A stretch of DNA of 45,940 bases from Clostridium thermobutyricum DSM 4928 (GCF_002050515.1 NZ_LTAY01000028.1:1-45940), one strand, 5' to 3'. Shown: positions 26,787-37,469, counted from the first letter of the stretch. Notes: generated from the letters alone by a model not told the origin. A program made the numbers and translations.

Positions 26787-27395
26787 ATGATAGGAATAAT
26801 TGATTATGGTATGGGAAATTTAAAAAGTGTTTCTAATGCTTTAGATTCACTAAATATAAAAAATATTATTTCAGATGATAAAGAGATATTAAAGTCTTGT
26901 AAAAAACTTATATTACCTGGTGTAGGTGCTTTTAATGATGCAATGAAAAATTTAAAGAAAAATAATCTAGATAAATTTATTTTAGAAGAAGTAGAAAATG
27001 GAAAAGAATTGCTTGGAATTTGTCTTGGGATGCAGCTTCTTTTTGAAGAAGGATATGAAGGGGAAAAAATGAAGGGTCTTGGATTATTAAAAGGAAAAAT
27101 AATAAAGATGAGTGGAGAGGGAAGAAGAGTACCTCACATTGGGTGGAATAATGGAAAACAGTATAAAAAAGACAAGCTTTTAAAAGGAATAAAAGATGAA
27201 AGTTATTTTTATTATGTTCATTCATATATAGCTAGTGATTATTTAAAAGAAGACCTTCTTATAGGAGCAGATTATAATGGAATTTTAATTCCTGGTTTAT
27301 TTAGAAAGAAAAATATAATAGGAGCACAATTTCATCCAGAAAAAAGTGGAGAAGTTGGGTTAAAGCTTCTTAAAAATTTCGGTAAAGGAGAATAA
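26787..27395 (+). CDS. hisH: Imidazole glycerol phosphate synthase, glutaminase subunit
   Basis: 202 residues, class I glutamine amidotransferase. The nucleophile is C79 in LLGICLGMQLLFE and the catalytic His-Glu pair is in FHPEKSGE. It supplies ammonia to HisF. RBS AAAGGAGAC precedes the ATG, and hisA starts 3 bases after its stop. Confidence 0.95.
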   Translation: MIGIIDYGMGNLKSVSNALDSLNIKNIISDDKEILKSCKKLILPGVGAFNDAMKNLKKNNLDKFILEEVENGKELLGICLGMQLLFEEGYEGEKMKGLGLLKGKIIKMSGEGRRVPHIGWNNGKQYKKDKLLKGIKDESYFYYVHSYIASDYLKEDLLIGADYNGILIPGLFRKKNIIGAQFHPEKSGEVGLKLLKNFGKGE

Positions 27396-27398
27396 AAG

Positions 27399-28115
27399 AT
27401 GCTTATATTACCAGCAATAGATATTATAGATGGTAAGCCAGTTAGACTTTATAAAGGTGACTATAGTAAAAAAGAAATAGTTGCAAAAGATGTTTTAGAA
27501 ACAGCTAAATATTTTGAAGATATAGGTGCAGATTGGATACATTTAGTAGATTTAGATGGAGCAAAAGAAAAAGAACCTAAAAATATGCAGTTAATTTTAA
27601 AAGTAGCAAAAGAAATAAAAACTCCTATTGAAATTGGTGGAGGAATAAGAAATTTAGAAACTATAAAAAAATATATTGAAGGTGGAGTAAAGAGAGTAAT
27701 TTTAGGAACAGCTGCTATAGAAGATGAAAAATTATTGAGAGAATCTATAAAACTTTATGGAAATAAAATAGCTGTTGGGATAGATTGTAAAGATGAATAT
27801 ATTTGCGGTGATGGATGGCTTTATAAAAGTAAAATTCATTATATTGAATTTACAAAAAAATTAGAAAAGTTAGGAGTTAAGAATATTATTGTTACAGACA
27901 TAAGTAAAGATGGAACATTAGAAGGTCCTAACATAGATATGTTAAAAAGGCTTAAAGGAGAAGTTAGTATAGATATTACAGCTTCAGGAGGAATAAAAGG
28001 TATAAATGATATAAAAAAATTAAAAGAATTAAATATATATGGAGCAATTACTGGTAAGGCAATATATAAAAAAACTTTGGACTTAGAAGAAAGCTTAAAA
28101 GTTTCAAAGAATTAA
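27399..28115 (+). CDS. hisA: Phosphoribosylformimino-5-aminoimidazole carboxamide ribotide isomerase
   Basis: 238 residues, (beta/alpha)8 barrel. The catalytic Asp is in LPAIDIIDGKPVRLYKGDY at the N-terminus, and the second acidic residue in TDISKDGTLEGPN. The phosphate-binding motifs IEIGGGIRN and ASGGIKG mark the two half-barrels. It performs the Amadori rearrangement before HisHF. Confidence 0.95.
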   Translation: MLILPAIDIIDGKPVRLYKGDYSKKEIVAKDVLETAKYFEDIGADWIHLVDLDGAKEKEPKNMQLILKVAKEIKTPIEIGGGIRNLETIKKYIEGGVKRVILGTAAIEDEKLLRESIKLYGNKIAVGIDCKDEYICGDGWLYKSKIHYIEFTKKLEKLGVKNIIVTDISKDGTLEGPNIDMLKRLKGEVSIDITASGGIKGINDIKKLKELNIYGAITGKAIYKKTLDLEESLKVSKN

Positions 28116-28127
28116 GGAGGTATTAAA

Positions 28128-28889
28128 GTGCATACAAAAAGAATAATACCTTGTTTAGATGTAAAAAATGGTGAGGTTGTAAAAGGAGTTAATTTTGTAT
28201 CATTAAAAAAAGTTGGAGATCCAGTTGAACTTGCAAAATTTTATAATGATCAAGGTGCTGATGAATTGGTTTTTTTAGATATAACAGCTTCCTATGAAGA
28301 AAGAGATATAATGAGAAAAGTAGTTTCAGACACTGCAAAGGAGGTTTTTATTCCATTTACAGTTGGAGGAGGAATAAGAACTTTAGAAGATATAAAAGAA
28401 ATTTTAAGAGCAGGAGCAGATAAAGTAAGTCTAAATTCAGCAGCAGTTAAAAATAAAAATTTAATAAGTGAAGGAGCAAAATTATTTGGTAGCCAATGTA
28501 TAGTTGTGGCTGTTGATGGAAAAAAGAGAAAAGATAATACAGGATGGAATGTATATATAAATGGAGGAAGAACTGATACAGGAATTGATTTAATAGATTG
28601 GGTAAAAGAAGTAACTGAATTAGGTTGTGGAGAAATTCTTTTAACATCTATGGATGCAGATGGAACTAAAAAAGGATTTGATTTAGAAATGACTAGAGAA
28701 GTTAGAAAAAATACAAATGTTCCTATAATAGCATCTGGGGGCTGTGGAAGTTTAGAACATTTTGAAGAAGTTTTAAAAGATGATTTAAGTGATGCAGCTC
28801 TTGCAGCTTCTTTATTTCATTATGGAGAATTAAAAATAAAAGAAGTAAAAGAATATTTAAATAAAAAGAATATACTTGTAAGGATATAA
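28128..28889 (+). CDS. hisF: Imidazole glycerol phosphate synthase, cyclase subunit
   Basis: 253 residues, (beta/alpha)8 barrel homologous to HisA. Catalytic Asp residues are in [15 protein letters not shown] and in [13 protein letters not shown]. Phosphate sites are TVGGGIRT and IASGGCGS. It starts with GTG after a strong AAGGAGG. It forms the complex with HisH. Confidence 0.95.
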   Translation: MHTKRIIPCLDVKNGEVVKGVNFVSLKKVGDPVELAKFYNDQGADELVFLDITASYEERDIMRKVVSDTAKEVFIPFTVGGGIRTLEDIKEILRAGADKVSLNSAAVKNKNLISEGAKLFGSQCIVVAVDGKKRKDNTGWNVYINGGRTDTGIDLIDWVKEVTELGCGEILLTSMDADGTKKGFDLEMTREVRKNTNVPIIASGGCGSLEHFEEVLKDDLSDAALAASLFHYGELKIKEVKEYLNKKNILVRI

Positions 28890-28945
28890 ATGTTAATAAT
28901 TTGAAATCTATCTTTTTTTATGTGGATAAATTTAGGAGAGAGGTT

Positions 28946-29272
28946 ATGAATATTGAAAAATTAGATTTTAAAAAAGGAAATGGATTAATACCTGCAATAG
29001 TTCAAGATTATAAAAATAATGAGGTTTTAATGCTTGCTTATGTTAATAAAGAAAGTATGAAAAAAACTATTGAAACAGGACAAACTTGGTTTTTTAGTAG
29101 AAGTAGAAAAATGTTATGGCATAAAGGAGAAACTTCAGGAAATATACAAATAATAAAGGAGATTAAAGTAGATTGTGACAATGATACAGTTCTTTTTTTA
29201 GTTAAACAAAAAGGTCCAGCATGTCATACAGGAGAAAAAAGTTGTTTTTATAGGAGTATTGATGAGCTTTAA
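28946..29272 (+). CDS. hisI: Phosphoribosyl-AMP cyclohydrolase
   Basis: 108 residues, the HisI half only; the pyrophosphohydrolase is a separate gene here. Zn/Mg ligands are in [11 protein letters not shown] and [12 protein letters not shown], and [14 protein letters not shown] and WFFSRSR are typical. The ATG at 28946 follows TTAGGAGAGAGG. An in-frame ATG at 28901 lacks an RBS and would add an unusual Phe/Tyr-rich extension. Confidence 0.94.
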   Translation: MNIEKLDFKKGNGLIPAIVQDYKNNEVLMLAYVNKESMKKTIETGQTWFFSRSRKMLWHKGETSGNIQIIKEIKVDCDNDTVLFLVKQKGPACHTGEKSCFYRSIDEL

Positions 29273-29284
29273 AAGGAGAGTAAT

Positions 29285-29614
29285 ATGGAAAAAGTTTTAG
29301 AAGATTTATATGATGTTATTGAAAGAAGGAAAAATAGTAGTGATAAAAAGTCCTATACTAGTTACTTGTTTAAAAATGGAAGAGAAAAAATATTAAAAAA
29401 GGTTGGGGAAGAATGTTCAGAAGTTATTATTGCCAGTATGAAAGATGACAATAAAGAAGAACAGATAAATGAAATGTGTGATTTAATATATCATTTGCTT
29501 GTTTTAGCTAGTGAAAGAGAAATTAACCTTAAAGATATAGAGCTTGAACTTAAAAGAAGAAGAGATAAAATAAATAACTTAAAAGGGGAGAGAAAACCTA
29601 TAGAAGAACTTTAA
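29285..29614 (+). CDS. hisE: Phosphoribosyl-ATP pyrophosphohydrolase
   Basis: 109 residues, MazG-like all-alpha fold. Metal-binding acidic residues are in VGEECSEVIIA and NEMCDLIYHLLVL. It removes pyrophosphate from phosphoribosyl-ATP, the second step of the pathway. It closes the operon and is followed by a terminator. Confidence 0.94.
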   Translation: MEKVLEDLYDVIERRKNSSDKKSYTSYLFKNGREKILKKVGEECSEVIIASMKDDNKEEQINEMCDLIYHLLVLASEREINLKDIELELKRRRDKINNLKGERKPIEEL

Positions 29615-29621
29615 ATATAAA

Positions 29622-29649
29622 AAAAGACAGGAATTTACCTGTCTTTTGT
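29622..29649. terminator. Bidirectional terminator between hisE and the HesB-like gene
   Basis: A 10-bp stem, AAAAGACAGG with CCTGTCTTTT, with a 6-base loop. It lies between convergent genes. Confidence 0.88.
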
Positions 29650-29667
29650 TAGAATGTCAATAAAAAA

Positions 29668-29997
29668 TTAGTGACATCCTCCTCCACATGAACCACATCC
29701 ACCTTCTGGTTGGATAACTGGTTTAAGTGTTAATCCATTTCCGTTATTTTCTTCTGAAGAAAGAATCATGAATCCACCAAATTCATCTATTAATCTTTTT
29801 TCCATTACAAATGTTATGTCATTTACTACTTCAGTAGCATCATCAGCAGTAGCTTCATCAACTGTTATGTTAAAAACTGGACCACTGCAAGCCATTCCAG
29901 CTAAGTTTATTCTTATGTTGAAGTTTTCAACTTTATTTTCAACTAAGAATTCTTTAAATTCATTATATGCTTGTTCGCTAATTGTTACATTTTTCAT
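29668..29997 (-). CDS. HesB/IscA-like protein, Cys form of a selenoprotein family
   Basis: 109 residues, single HesB-like domain. C37 in MACSGPVFNITVDE occupies the position where related HesB-like proteins of some anaerobes use selenocysteine (UGA). The usual second CxC of IscA/ErpA is replaced by a Gly/Cys-rich tail with C101, C104 and C108 (GGCGSCGGGCH). A role in Fe-S or metal handling is expected but unproven. An RBS GGAGAA lies upstream on the minus strand. Confidence 0.85.
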   Translation of the reverse strand: MKNVTISEQAYNEFKEFLVENKVENFNIRINLAGMACSGPVFNITVDEATADDATEVVNDITFVMEKRLIDEFGGFMILSSEENNGNGLTLKPVIQPEGGCGSCGGGCH

Positions 29998-30211
29998 AAT
30001 ATATTTCTCCTGTGATTAAAAAATTTTTTATGAAGTAATTATAACATAGTTTAAAACAAAGTGAAACACTCTGAATTGAAAAAATTTATAAACAAAAAAT
30101 GTATAGATTTTTTGTGAAAATAAAAGGAAATATTACATTGAAGTAGAATTTTAATTTATAAATATAAAATTTATGATATTATAGGTATTGAATTGGTAAT
30201 ATTCATCAAGA

Positions 30212-30979
30212 ATGATAGAGTTAGAAAGGATGGTTTGGGTGAAACCATATAACAGGAAATTTTTATTAGAAAAAATTAAAGAGTACAATGAAATAATAAA
30301 AGAAAATAAAGTGGGTAAATATGAAGTAGTTCTTAGTAATGAGAAAAATGAAAAATTAATAGGTTATGGATATGAAAAAGAAAATGATTTAGATATAGAT
30401 ACATTAAAATTAGTTGGAGAAGATAAAGTTTGGATGGAACTTTCTGCAAGAGAAATAGAAGGTACATACAATATTATAAAAAAAGCACATGGAAAAGTTG
30501 GTATAGTTGGATTAGGACTAGGATATTCAGCAATTGAAATAAGTAAAAAAAAGAATGTAAAAGAAGTTATTGTATATGAAAGCGAAAAAGATGTTATAGA
30601 TATTTTTGAAAAGAATTTTGGTAAACAAAGAAAAATAAAAATAATTCATGGAGATGCTTTTAAAGCAAAAGGAGGAAAGTTTGATTATTTCTTTTCAGAT
30701 ATATATGAATATAAAATATCTATGAAAATAGTTGAAGATTATGAAAAGTTTAATAAATTACACAAAATAAAAGATTATGTTTTCTTTGGTTTAGAATATT
30801 TTCTTTTAAATGCAAGATATGAAGAAGTTATATGGGTATTTGTTCCTGAAATTTGGATGGAAATGAGTAAAAGAATGTTTGCAGCTCTTCAAGAAACAAA
30901 TTATTTAGATAATTATAAAAAATTAAATCCAGAAGTAGTGAGTGAAGTTTTAGCGGGACTAAAACCTTTATTAGATTAG
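30212..30979 (+). CDS. Rossmann-fold methyltransferase/spermidine synthase-like protein
   Basis: 255 residues. A nucleotide-binding Rossmann motif VGIVGLGLGYSAIEISKK at ~95-112 is followed by an acidic strand end (VIVYESEKD), as in SAM-dependent methyltransferases and the spermidine synthase fold. The family is not identified further and no substrate is apparent. The N-terminus is uncertain: the ATG at 30212 has no RBS, while the GTG at 30239 lies 8 bases after AGAAAGGA and may be the true start. Monocistronic, with a terminator after it. The 30020-30211 spacer shows nothing else I can support. Confidence 0.75.
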   Translation: MIELERMVWVKPYNRKFLLEKIKEYNEIIKENKVGKYEVVLSNEKNEKLIGYGYEKENDLDIDTLKLVGEDKVWMELSAREIEGTYNIIKKAHGKVGIVGLGLGYSAIEISKKKNVKEVIVYESEKDVIDIFEKNFGKQRKIKIIHGDAFKAKGGKFDYFFSDIYEYKISMKIVEDYEKFNKLHKIKDYVFFGLEYFLLNARYEEVIWVFVPEIWMEMSKRMFAALQETNYLDNYKKLNPEVVSEVLAGLKPLLD

Positions 30980-30984
30980 TAGAG

Positions 30985-31021
30985 AATGGTTTAACTTTAA
31001 AATAAGTTAAGCCATTTTTTT
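30985..31021 (+). terminator. Intrinsic terminator
   Basis: A 13-bp stem, AATGGTTTAACTT with AAGTTAAGCCATT (one G-T pair), followed by T6. Confidence 0.9.
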
Positions 31022-31093
31022 GTACATAATTTTATTTAAAATTTCAAAAACTAAGTTGAATATTAAAAATAAAATATACAGGAGGTATTTTAA

Positions 31094-33688
31094 GTGATAA
31101 AAGTTACAAATAAAAAAGAACTTATAGCTAAAATGGAAAGTTTAAGAGAAGCACAAAAAAAATTTGCAACATACTCACAAGAAGAGGTAGATAAAATATT
31201 TAGAGAAGCAGCAATGGCAGCTAATAATAATAGAATAAAACTTGCTAAATTAGCAGTTGAAGAAAGTGGAATGGGCGTAGTTGAAGATAAAGTAATAAAA
31301 AATCATTTTTCAGCTGAATACATATATAATCAATATAAAGATATGAAAACATGTGGAATAATTGAAGATAATTTAACTTTTGGAATAACAAAGGTTGCAG
31401 AACCAATTGGAGTTATTGCAGCAATTGTTCCTACAACTAATCCAACCTCTACAGCAATATTTAAAATTTTAATAGCTTTAAAAACAAGAAATGCCATTAT
31501 ATTATCACCACATCCAAGAGCAAAAAATTCTACTATAGAAGCAGCAAAAATTTTATTAGAAGCTGCTGTAAAGGCAGGAGCACCAAAAGGAATAATAGGC
31601 TGGATAGATGAACCTTCAGTAGAATTATCTCAAACAGTAATGCAAGAAGCAGATATAATCTTAGCTACTGGTGGACCTGCAATGGTTAAAGCAGCTTATT
31701 CTTCTGGGAAACCAGCAATAGGAGTTGGAGCAGGAAATACACCAGCAATAATAGATGAGACAGCTCATATAAAAATGGCAGTAAATTCAATATTATTATC
31801 AAAAACTTTTGATAATGGAGTTATATGTGCTTCTGAACAAAGCATTATAGTAATGGAAAAAATATATGATGAAGTAAGAAAAGAGCTTATGGATAGAGGA
31901 GCCTATATATTAGATAAAGATGAAATAGTTAAAGTAAAAAATATAATTTTAAATGAAAAAGGTGGATTGAATTCAGCGATAGTTGGACAATCAGCTTATA
32001 AAATTGCAGAGCTTGCAGGGCTTAAAATACCAGAAGATTCTAAAATTTTAGTAGGAGAAGTAGAATCAGTAGAATTAGAAGAACCTTTTTCTCATGAGAA
32101 ATTATCACCAGTTCTTGCTATGTACAAAGCAAAAAGCTTTGATGAAGCTTTAAAAAAGGCAAGTAGACTTATAGAGCTTGGAGGATTTGGTCATACCTCT
32201 GTTTTATATGCAGATCAAACAAAAGCAAGAGAAAAAATAGAAAGGTTTGGAGCAGAAATGAAAACTGCAAGAACTCTTGTAAATATGCCAGCATCACAAG
32301 GAGCAATAGGAGATGTATTTAATTTTAAATTAGCTCCATCATTAACCCTTGGATGTGGTTCTTGGGGTGGAAACTCTGTATCAGAAAATGTTGGACCAAA
32401 ACATCTTTTAAATATAAAAAGTGTAGCAGAAAGGAGAGAAAATATGCTTTGGTTTAGAGTACCTGAAAAAACATATTTTAAATATGGATGTCTTCCAGTT
32501 GCACTTAGAGAATTATGTGAGATGGGGAAAAAGAAAGCTTTTATAGTAACAGATAAAGTTCTTTTTGAATTAGGATATACTCATAAGGTAACTGACATAT
32601 TAAAGTCATGTAAAATAGATTATAAAATATTTACAGATGTTGAACCAGATCCTACATTAATAGCAGCAAAAAGAGGAGCAGAACAAATGCTTAGCTTTAA
32701 ACCTGATGTAATAATATCTGTTGGAGGAGGTTCTCCAATGGATGCAGCAAAAATAATGTGGGTATTATATGAGCATCCAGAAGTTAAATTTGAAGATTTA
32801 GCTATGAGATTTATGGATATAAGAAAGAGAGTATATAAATTCCCAGAATTAGGTCAAAAAGCAATGATGGTAGCTATTCCTACTTCAGCGGGAACAGGAT
32901 CAGAAGTAACTCCATTTGCTGTTATAACAGATAGCGAAACTGGAGTAAAATATCCACTTGCAGATTATGAATTAACTCCTGATATGGCTATTGTAGATGC
33001 TGAACTTATGATGAGTATGCCAAAGGGATTAACAGCAGCTTCAGGAATTGATGCACTAACTCATGCTATAGAGGCTTATGTTTCAGTCCTTGCTTCAGAA
33101 TATACAAATGGATTAGCTTTAGAAGCTATAAGATTAATATTTAAATATCTTCCAACAGCTTATTTAAATGGAACAGAAAATATAAAAGCAAGAGAAAAAA
33201 TGGCTCATGCTGCATCAATGGCTGGTATGGCCTTTGCAAACTCTTTTCTTGGAATATGCCACTCAATGGCACATAAATTAGGAGCATTTCATCATGTGCC
33301 ACATGGAATTGCAAATGCTTTATTAATAAATGAAACTATAAGATTTAATGCAACAGATGCTCCAAGAAAGCAAGCAGCCTTTCCACAATATAAATATCCA
33401 AATGCTAAATGGAGATATGCTAGAATAGCAGATTATTTAAATTTAGGTGGAAATACAGAAGAAGAAAAAATAGAGCTTTTAATAAAAGCTATTGATGAAT
33501 TAAAAGAAAAAGTAAATATACCTAAATCTATACATGAAACTGGAATTTCAAAAGATAAATTTTATGCAACTTTAGATGAAATGGTAGAACAGGCATTTGA
33601 TGACCAATGTACAGGAGCAAATCCTAGATATCCACTTATGAGTGAAATAAAACAAATGTATATAAATGTATTTGAAAATTCTAAATAA
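31094..33688 (+). CDS. adhE: Bifunctional acetaldehyde-CoA/alcohol dehydrogenase AdhE
   Basis: 864 residues, full length. The N-terminal half (~1-440) is a CoA-acylating aldehyde dehydrogenase with catalytic C245 in GVICASEQS. The C-terminal half (~450-864) is an Fe-dependent alcohol dehydrogenase with GGGSPMDAAK, the iron ligands in DALTHAIEAY and CHSMAHKLGAFHHVPHG. It reduces acetyl-CoA to ethanol in fermentation, regenerating NAD+, and may form spirosomes as AdhE does elsewhere. It starts with GTG after AGGAGGT. I could not identify a clear Rex operator upstream. Confidence 0.97.
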   Translation: MIKVTNKKELIAKMESLREAQKKFATYSQEEVDKIFREAAMAANNNRIKLAKLAVEESGMGVVEDKVIKNHFSAEYIYNQYKDMKTCGIIEDNLTFGITKVAEPIGVIAAIVPTTNPTSTAIFKILIALKTRNAIILSPHPRAKNSTIEAAKILLEAAVKAGAPKGIIGWIDEPSVELSQTVMQEADIILATGGPAMVKAAYSSGKPAIGVGAGNTPAIIDETAHIKMAVNSILLSKTFDNGVICASEQSIIVMEKIYDEVRKELMDRGAYILDKDEIVKVKNIILNEKGGLNSAIVGQSAYKIAELAGLKIPEDSKILVGEVESVELEEPFSHEKLSPVLAMYKAKSFDEALKKASRLIELGGFGHTSVLYADQTKAREKIERFGAEMKTARTLVNMPASQGAIGDVFNFKLAPSLTLGCGSWGGNSVSENVGPKHLLNIKSVAERRENMLWFRVPEKTYFKYGCLPVALRELCEMGKKKAFIVTDKVLFELGYTHKVTDILKSCKIDYKIFTDVEPDPTLIAAKRGAEQMLSFKPDVIISVGGGSPMDAAKIMWVLYEHPEVKFEDLAMRFMDIRKRVYKFPELGQKAMMVAIPTSAGTGSEVTPFAVITDSETGVKYPLADYELTPDMAIVDAELMMSMPKGLTAASGIDALTHAIEAYVSVLASEYTNGLALEAIRLIFKYLPTAYLNGTENIKAREKMAHAASMAGMAFANSFLGICHSMAHKLGAFHHVPHGIANALLINETIRFNATDAPRKQAAFPQYKYPNAKWRYARIADYLNLGGNTEEEKIELLIKAIDELKEKVNIPKSIHETGISKDKFYATLDEMVEQAFDDQCTGANPRYPLMSEIKQMYINVFENSK

Positions 33689-33738
33689 GCTATATATAAT
33701 TAAAGAAAAAAATATTTAAGAAATTATAATATATTGTT

Positions 33739-33773
33739 GGCTGATTACTTTTTTATTGAGTAATCAGCTTTTT
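33739..33773 (+). terminator. adhE terminator
   Basis: An 11-bp stem, GGCTGATTACT with AGTAATCAGCT, followed by a T run. Confidence 0.88.
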
Positions 33774-33853
33774 ATTTATTTTCTTATATTATGAAATATA
33801 ATGAATTTTGTGGTAAAATATAGATTAATTTAATGTAATTTAGGAGGGGAAGC

Positions 33854-34558
33854 ATGTTAAAGTTTATAGGAAAGGGAAGTGCTTTCAATACAAAACTAGG
33901 AAATACAAGTGCATACATAAAAAAAGAAAAATCAATTATACTTATAGATTGTGGAGGAACAGTTTTTCATGACCTCAAAACAAAAGGAGTTTTAGAAAAT
34001 TGTGAAACACTTCATATAATAATAACACATACACATCCAGATCATGTAGGAAGTTTAGGAGATTTAATTTTTTATTCTCATTACATAAAAGGAATAAAAC
34101 CAAAAATATATTTTCCACATAAAAAAACCATTGAGGATATGCTAGCATATGTAGGAGTATCTAAAGAATTTTATGATGTAGAAAGTAGATATGTTAATTG
34201 GATAAAAGATAAAGAGTTTGGAAATGTTGATTTGGAATTTTCAAATAACAAACATGTTGTTGAAATACCTTCATATGGATTTCTTATAAAAATAAATGGA
34301 GAAAAATATTACTATAGTGGAGACACTAATGAGATAAATCCAGAAGCAATTAAATTATTAGAAAGAAATAAAAAAGCAATTGTTTATCATGAAGTAAGCT
34401 CATTAGATATCGAAAAAAGTCCTCATACAAATATAAAATCTTTAGAAGATGCATTTAAAAAAGAAGTTAGAGATAGAGTTTATCTTATGCATTTAGATGA
34501 GGAAATAGATGAAGATGAGCTTAAAAGTAAAGGATTTAAAATAGTAGAAGTAGAATAA
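33854..34558 (+). CDS. MBL-fold (RNase Z-like) metal hydrolase
   Basis: 234 residues. A metallo-beta-lactamase fold with the metal motif THTHPDHVGS, a later Asp in YYSGDTNE and a final His in YLMHLDEE. The N-terminal FIGKGSAFNTKLGNTSAYI resembles RNase Z and related phosphodiesterases, but the long RNase Z exosite arm is not evident. Substrate not assigned. RBS AGGAGGGG precedes the ATG. A terminator shared with leuS follows. Confidence 0.85.
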   Translation: MLKFIGKGSAFNTKLGNTSAYIKKEKSIILIDCGGTVFHDLKTKGVLENCETLHIIITHTHPDHVGSLGDLIFYSHYIKGIKPKIYFPHKKTIEDMLAYVGVSKEFYDVESRYVNWIKDKEFGNVDLEFSNNKHVVEIPSYGFLIKINGEKYYYSGDTNEINPEAIKLLERNKKAIVYHEVSSLDIEKSPHTNIKSLEDAFKKEVRDRVYLMHLDEEIDEDELKSKGFKIVEVE

Positions 34559-34603
34559 TATAATTTTAATAATATATACTTTTATTCAAAAATAATTTTA
34601 TTA

Positions 34604-34640
34604 AAAAAGAGTTTCCACATATTTTGTGGAAACTCTTTTT
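34604..34640. terminator. Bidirectional terminator between MBL gene and leuS
   Basis: A 16-bp stem, AAAAAGAGTTTCCACA with TGTGGAAACTCTTTTT, for convergent genes. Confidence 0.94.
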
Positions 34641-34695
34641 ATTTTAACTTATTTGATGGTTAGTTTAAAAATATATGTTTTAAGTTATAAAGGCA

Positions 34696-37143
34696 TTATT
34701 TAACAACTATATTAACAAGTCTTCCTTTTATAACTATTACTTTAACAATATTTTTTCCTTCAGTAGCTGCTTTAATATTTTCATTATTTAATGAAGCTTC
34801 TTTTATTCCTTCTTCATCTAAATCAGATGGAACATTTATTTTAGCTTTAATTTTTCCGTTAACTTGAATAGCTATTTCTACTTCATCTTTTACAAGTGCA
34901 GATGGATCAAATGTAGGGAATGATTCATTAAATACTGAAGATTCCATTCCAAATAGACTCCATTGTTCTTCTGAGAAGTGAGGTGCAAATGGTGCAAGAA
35001 TTTTAATGAAATCTTTAGCAACATTAGTTAAGAATTCTATATTTTTTACTTTTTCATTGTTGTATTTTGAAATTGCATTAACAAATTCCATCATTCTAGC
35101 AATTGCAGTGTTGAATTGCATTTTTTCACCATCTTCAGTAACACCTTTTATTGTATTGTGTAACCAGAAGTTAAGTTCTTTTTCAGGTTTATCTATTGTT
35201 GTTTTAACTTTATCACTATTTTTAGCTTCTCTAACTAATTCAAGAGCTCTTTCAATTCTATCTACAAATCTACCAACAGATTTAACTCCATCATCACTCC
35301 AAGCTCCACCTTCAGTGTAAGCAAAACCAAACATTAGATACATTCTAAATACATCTGAACCGTATTCTTTAATATAATCATCTGGTGAAATTGTATTTCC
35401 TTTAGATTTACTCATTTTTAAACCATCTGGGCCTAATATTAGTCCTTGGTGAGTTAGTGATTTAAAAGGTTCATCAAATTTTAAGTATCCCATATCTCTT
35501 AATGCTTTAGTTATAAATCTAGCATATAAAAGATGCATACAAGCATGTTCAGGTCCTCCAACATATTTATCTACAGGAAGCATTTTATTTATAACTTCTG
35601 GATTAAAAGGAGCATCTGTATTTTTATTATCTGGATATCTTAAATAATACCATGAAGAACAAACAAATGTGTCAAGTGTATCTGTTTCTCTCTTAGCTGG
35701 TTTACCACAACAAGGGCAAGTTGTATTAACAAACTCTTCGCATTTAGCAAGAGGTGATTTACCATCTGGAGTAAACTCTACATTGTATGGTAATTCTACT
35801 GGTAATTGATTTTCAGGTACTGGAACAGTTCCACAATCTTCACAGTAAATAACAGGAATTGGAGCTCCCCAATATCTTTGTCTTGAAACTAACCAGTCTC
35901 TTAATCTATAATTTACTTTTTGTTCTCCAAGTTTTTGCTCTGCTAATTTTTCAACTATTTTAATCTTAGCTTCTTTAGTTGTTAAGCCATCAAATTCTCC
36001 AGAATTAATAAGAATACCATGTTCTCCAAATGGTAATTCAACTTCAGAACCATCTTTAGGAGCTACAACTTTAGTCATTGGAAGATCAAACTTCTTAGCA
36101 AAAGCAAAATCTCTTTCATCATGTGCAGGAACAGCCATAACAGCTCCAGTTCCATAAGTTGCAAGAACATAATCTCCAATCCAAATAGGAATTTCTTTTC
36201 CATTTATAGGATTTATAGCATATGCTCCTGAAAATACACCAGTTTTTTCTCTTGTAATTGATTGTCTTTCAATATCAGATTGTTTTTTAGCTTTTTCTTG
36301 ATATTCTTCTACTTGAGACTTTTGTTCAGCAGTTACTATTTGTTCAACTAATGGATTTTCAGGTGCAAGAACAACATATTCAACTCCATAAAGAGTATCA
36401 GCTCTAGTTGTAAATACATTAAATTTTAAATCAGAATCTTTAACTTTAAATGTAATTTCAGCTCCAGTTGATTTACCAATCCAGTGCTTTTGCATTGCAA
36501 CAGTTTTTTCTGGCCAATCTAATCCATCTAATTTTTCTAATAATTCATCAGCATAATCAGTTATTTTAAAGAACCATTGAGTAAGATCTTTTTTAGTAAC
36601 TTCTGTATCACATCTTTCACATGCACCATCATGAACTTGTTCATTTGCAAGAACAGTTTGACATGAAGGACACCAGTTTACAGGAGCTTTTTTTCTGTAT
36701 GCTAAACCTTTTTCATAAAGTTTTAAGAATAACCATTGAGTCCATTTATAGTAATCTTCTGAACAAGTTACTACTTCATTTTCCCAGTTAAACATAGCTC
36801 CCATAGCTTTTAACTGTTCTTCCATTGTAGCTATATTTTTAAATGTTGAATCTTTTGGGTGAATACCAGTTTTTATAGCAAAGTTTTCTGCTGGTAATCC
36901 GAAAGCATCAAATCCCATTGGTTGGAATACATTAAATCCTTGCATTCTTTTAAGTCTTGCCCAAGTATCAACTGGACCATAGTTAAACCAATGTCCTGCA
37001 TGTAATTGGCTTCCTGATGGATAAGAGAACATTTCTAAAACATAAAGTTTCTTATCAAGGTTTGAGCTATCAAATTTATAAAGATTTTCATTAGCCCATT
37101 TATCTTGCCATTTCTTATCAATATTAGTTCCGTAATTTCCCAT
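34696..37143 (-). CDS. leuS: Leucyl-tRNA synthetase
   Basis: 815 residues, class I synthetase. The HIGH-type motif is in [18 protein letters not shown] and the KMSKS loop in [12 protein letters not shown] zinc-type Cys cluster (NWCPSC..CERC) and the CP1 editing domain (~220-420, with the conserved [14 protein letters not shown]) are present. The C-terminal domain ends in [15 protein letters not shown]. Complete. It is controlled by the T-box leader at 37211-37463, so expression should rise when leucyl-tRNA is uncharged. Confidence 0.97.
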   Translation of the reverse strand: MGNYGTNIDKKWQDKWANENLYKFDSSNLDKKLYVLEMFSYPSGSQLHAGHWFNYGPVDTWARLKRMQGFNVFQPMGFDAFGLPAENFAIKTGIHPKDSTFKNIATMEEQLKAMGAMFNWENEVVTCSEDYYKWTQWLFLKLYEKGLAYRKKAPVNWCPSCQTVLANEQVHDGACERCDTEVTKKDLTQWFFKITDYADELLEKLDGLDWPEKTVAMQKHWIGKSTGAEITFKVKDSDLKFNVFTTRADTLYGVEYVVLAPENPLVEQIVTAEQKSQVEEYQEKAKKQSDIERQSITREKTGVFSGAYAINPINGKEIPIWIGDYVLATYGTGAVMAVPAHDERDFAFAKKFDLPMTKVVAPKDGSEVELPFGEHGILINSGEFDGLTTKEAKIKIVEKLAEQKLGEQKVNYRLRDWLVSRQRYWGAPIPVIYCEDCGTVPVPENQLPVELPYNVEFTPDGKSPLAKCEEFVNTTCPCCGKPAKRETDTLDTFVCSSWYYLRYPDNKNTDAPFNPEVINKMLPVDKYVGGPEHACMHLLYARFITKALRDMGYLKFDEPFKSLTHQGLILGPDGLKMSKSKGNTISPDDYIKEYGSDVFRMYLMFGFAYTEGGAWSDDGVKSVGRFVDRIERALELVREAKNSDKVKTTIDKPEKELNFWLHNTIKGVTEDGEKMQFNTAIARMMEFVNAISKYNNEKVKNIEFLTNVAKDFIKILAPFAPHFSEEQWSLFGMESSVFNESFPTFDPSALVKDEVEIAIQVNGKIKAKINVPSDLDEEGIKEASLNNENIKAATEGKNIVKVIVIKGRLVNIVVK

Positions 37144-37210
37144 AATATTGAACCTCCTAAAATTTATTTAATAAATTAGATTACATAGCTTTAGAGTGTT
37201 CTATAAATTA

Positions 37211-37463
37211 AAAAAACCTTTCATCTCTTATAAAAAGAGACGAAAGGTATAAATTCCGTGGTACCACTCTTATTAAGAATAAAAAATATTCTTCACTTAT
37301 TTAAATAACGGATAAGAATCCGTACTTGCTTTTAACAAGTAAGCTCATAGACAAGTTCCTATAAATGTATTATTAATTTTCACCAACCATTAACTCTCTA
37401 AAAATACTTATATATAGTACTACTTCTAATCACAGCAATAAAGTATATAATTGTAATCATTTG
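37211..37463 (-). promoter_or_regulatory. Leucine T-box leader of leuS
   Basis: On the minus strand the T-box core AAGAGTGGTACCACGG (plus-strand complement at about 37257-37272) lies before a terminator stem of ACCTTTCGTCTC with GAGATGAAAGGT (about 37211-37248). Upstream are the Stem I AGTA bulge (AGAAGTAGTAC) and GGTTGGTG. The likely specifier is CTT (Leu) in GGAACTTGTC (plus 37353-37355), followed by the usual purine. Uncharged tRNA-Leu should favour antitermination. Specifier assignment is inference. Confidence 0.92.
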
Positions 37464-37469
37464 TCTTTT

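Noticed and set aside
29887..29889. Selenocysteine in the HesB-like protein
   Set aside because: The codon at the Sec position is TGC on the minus strand (Cys), and no in-frame UGA occurs.
30980..31093. Rex operator upstream of adhE
   Set aside because: No TTGTTAA-type palindrome is present; the inverted repeat in this spacer is a terminator.
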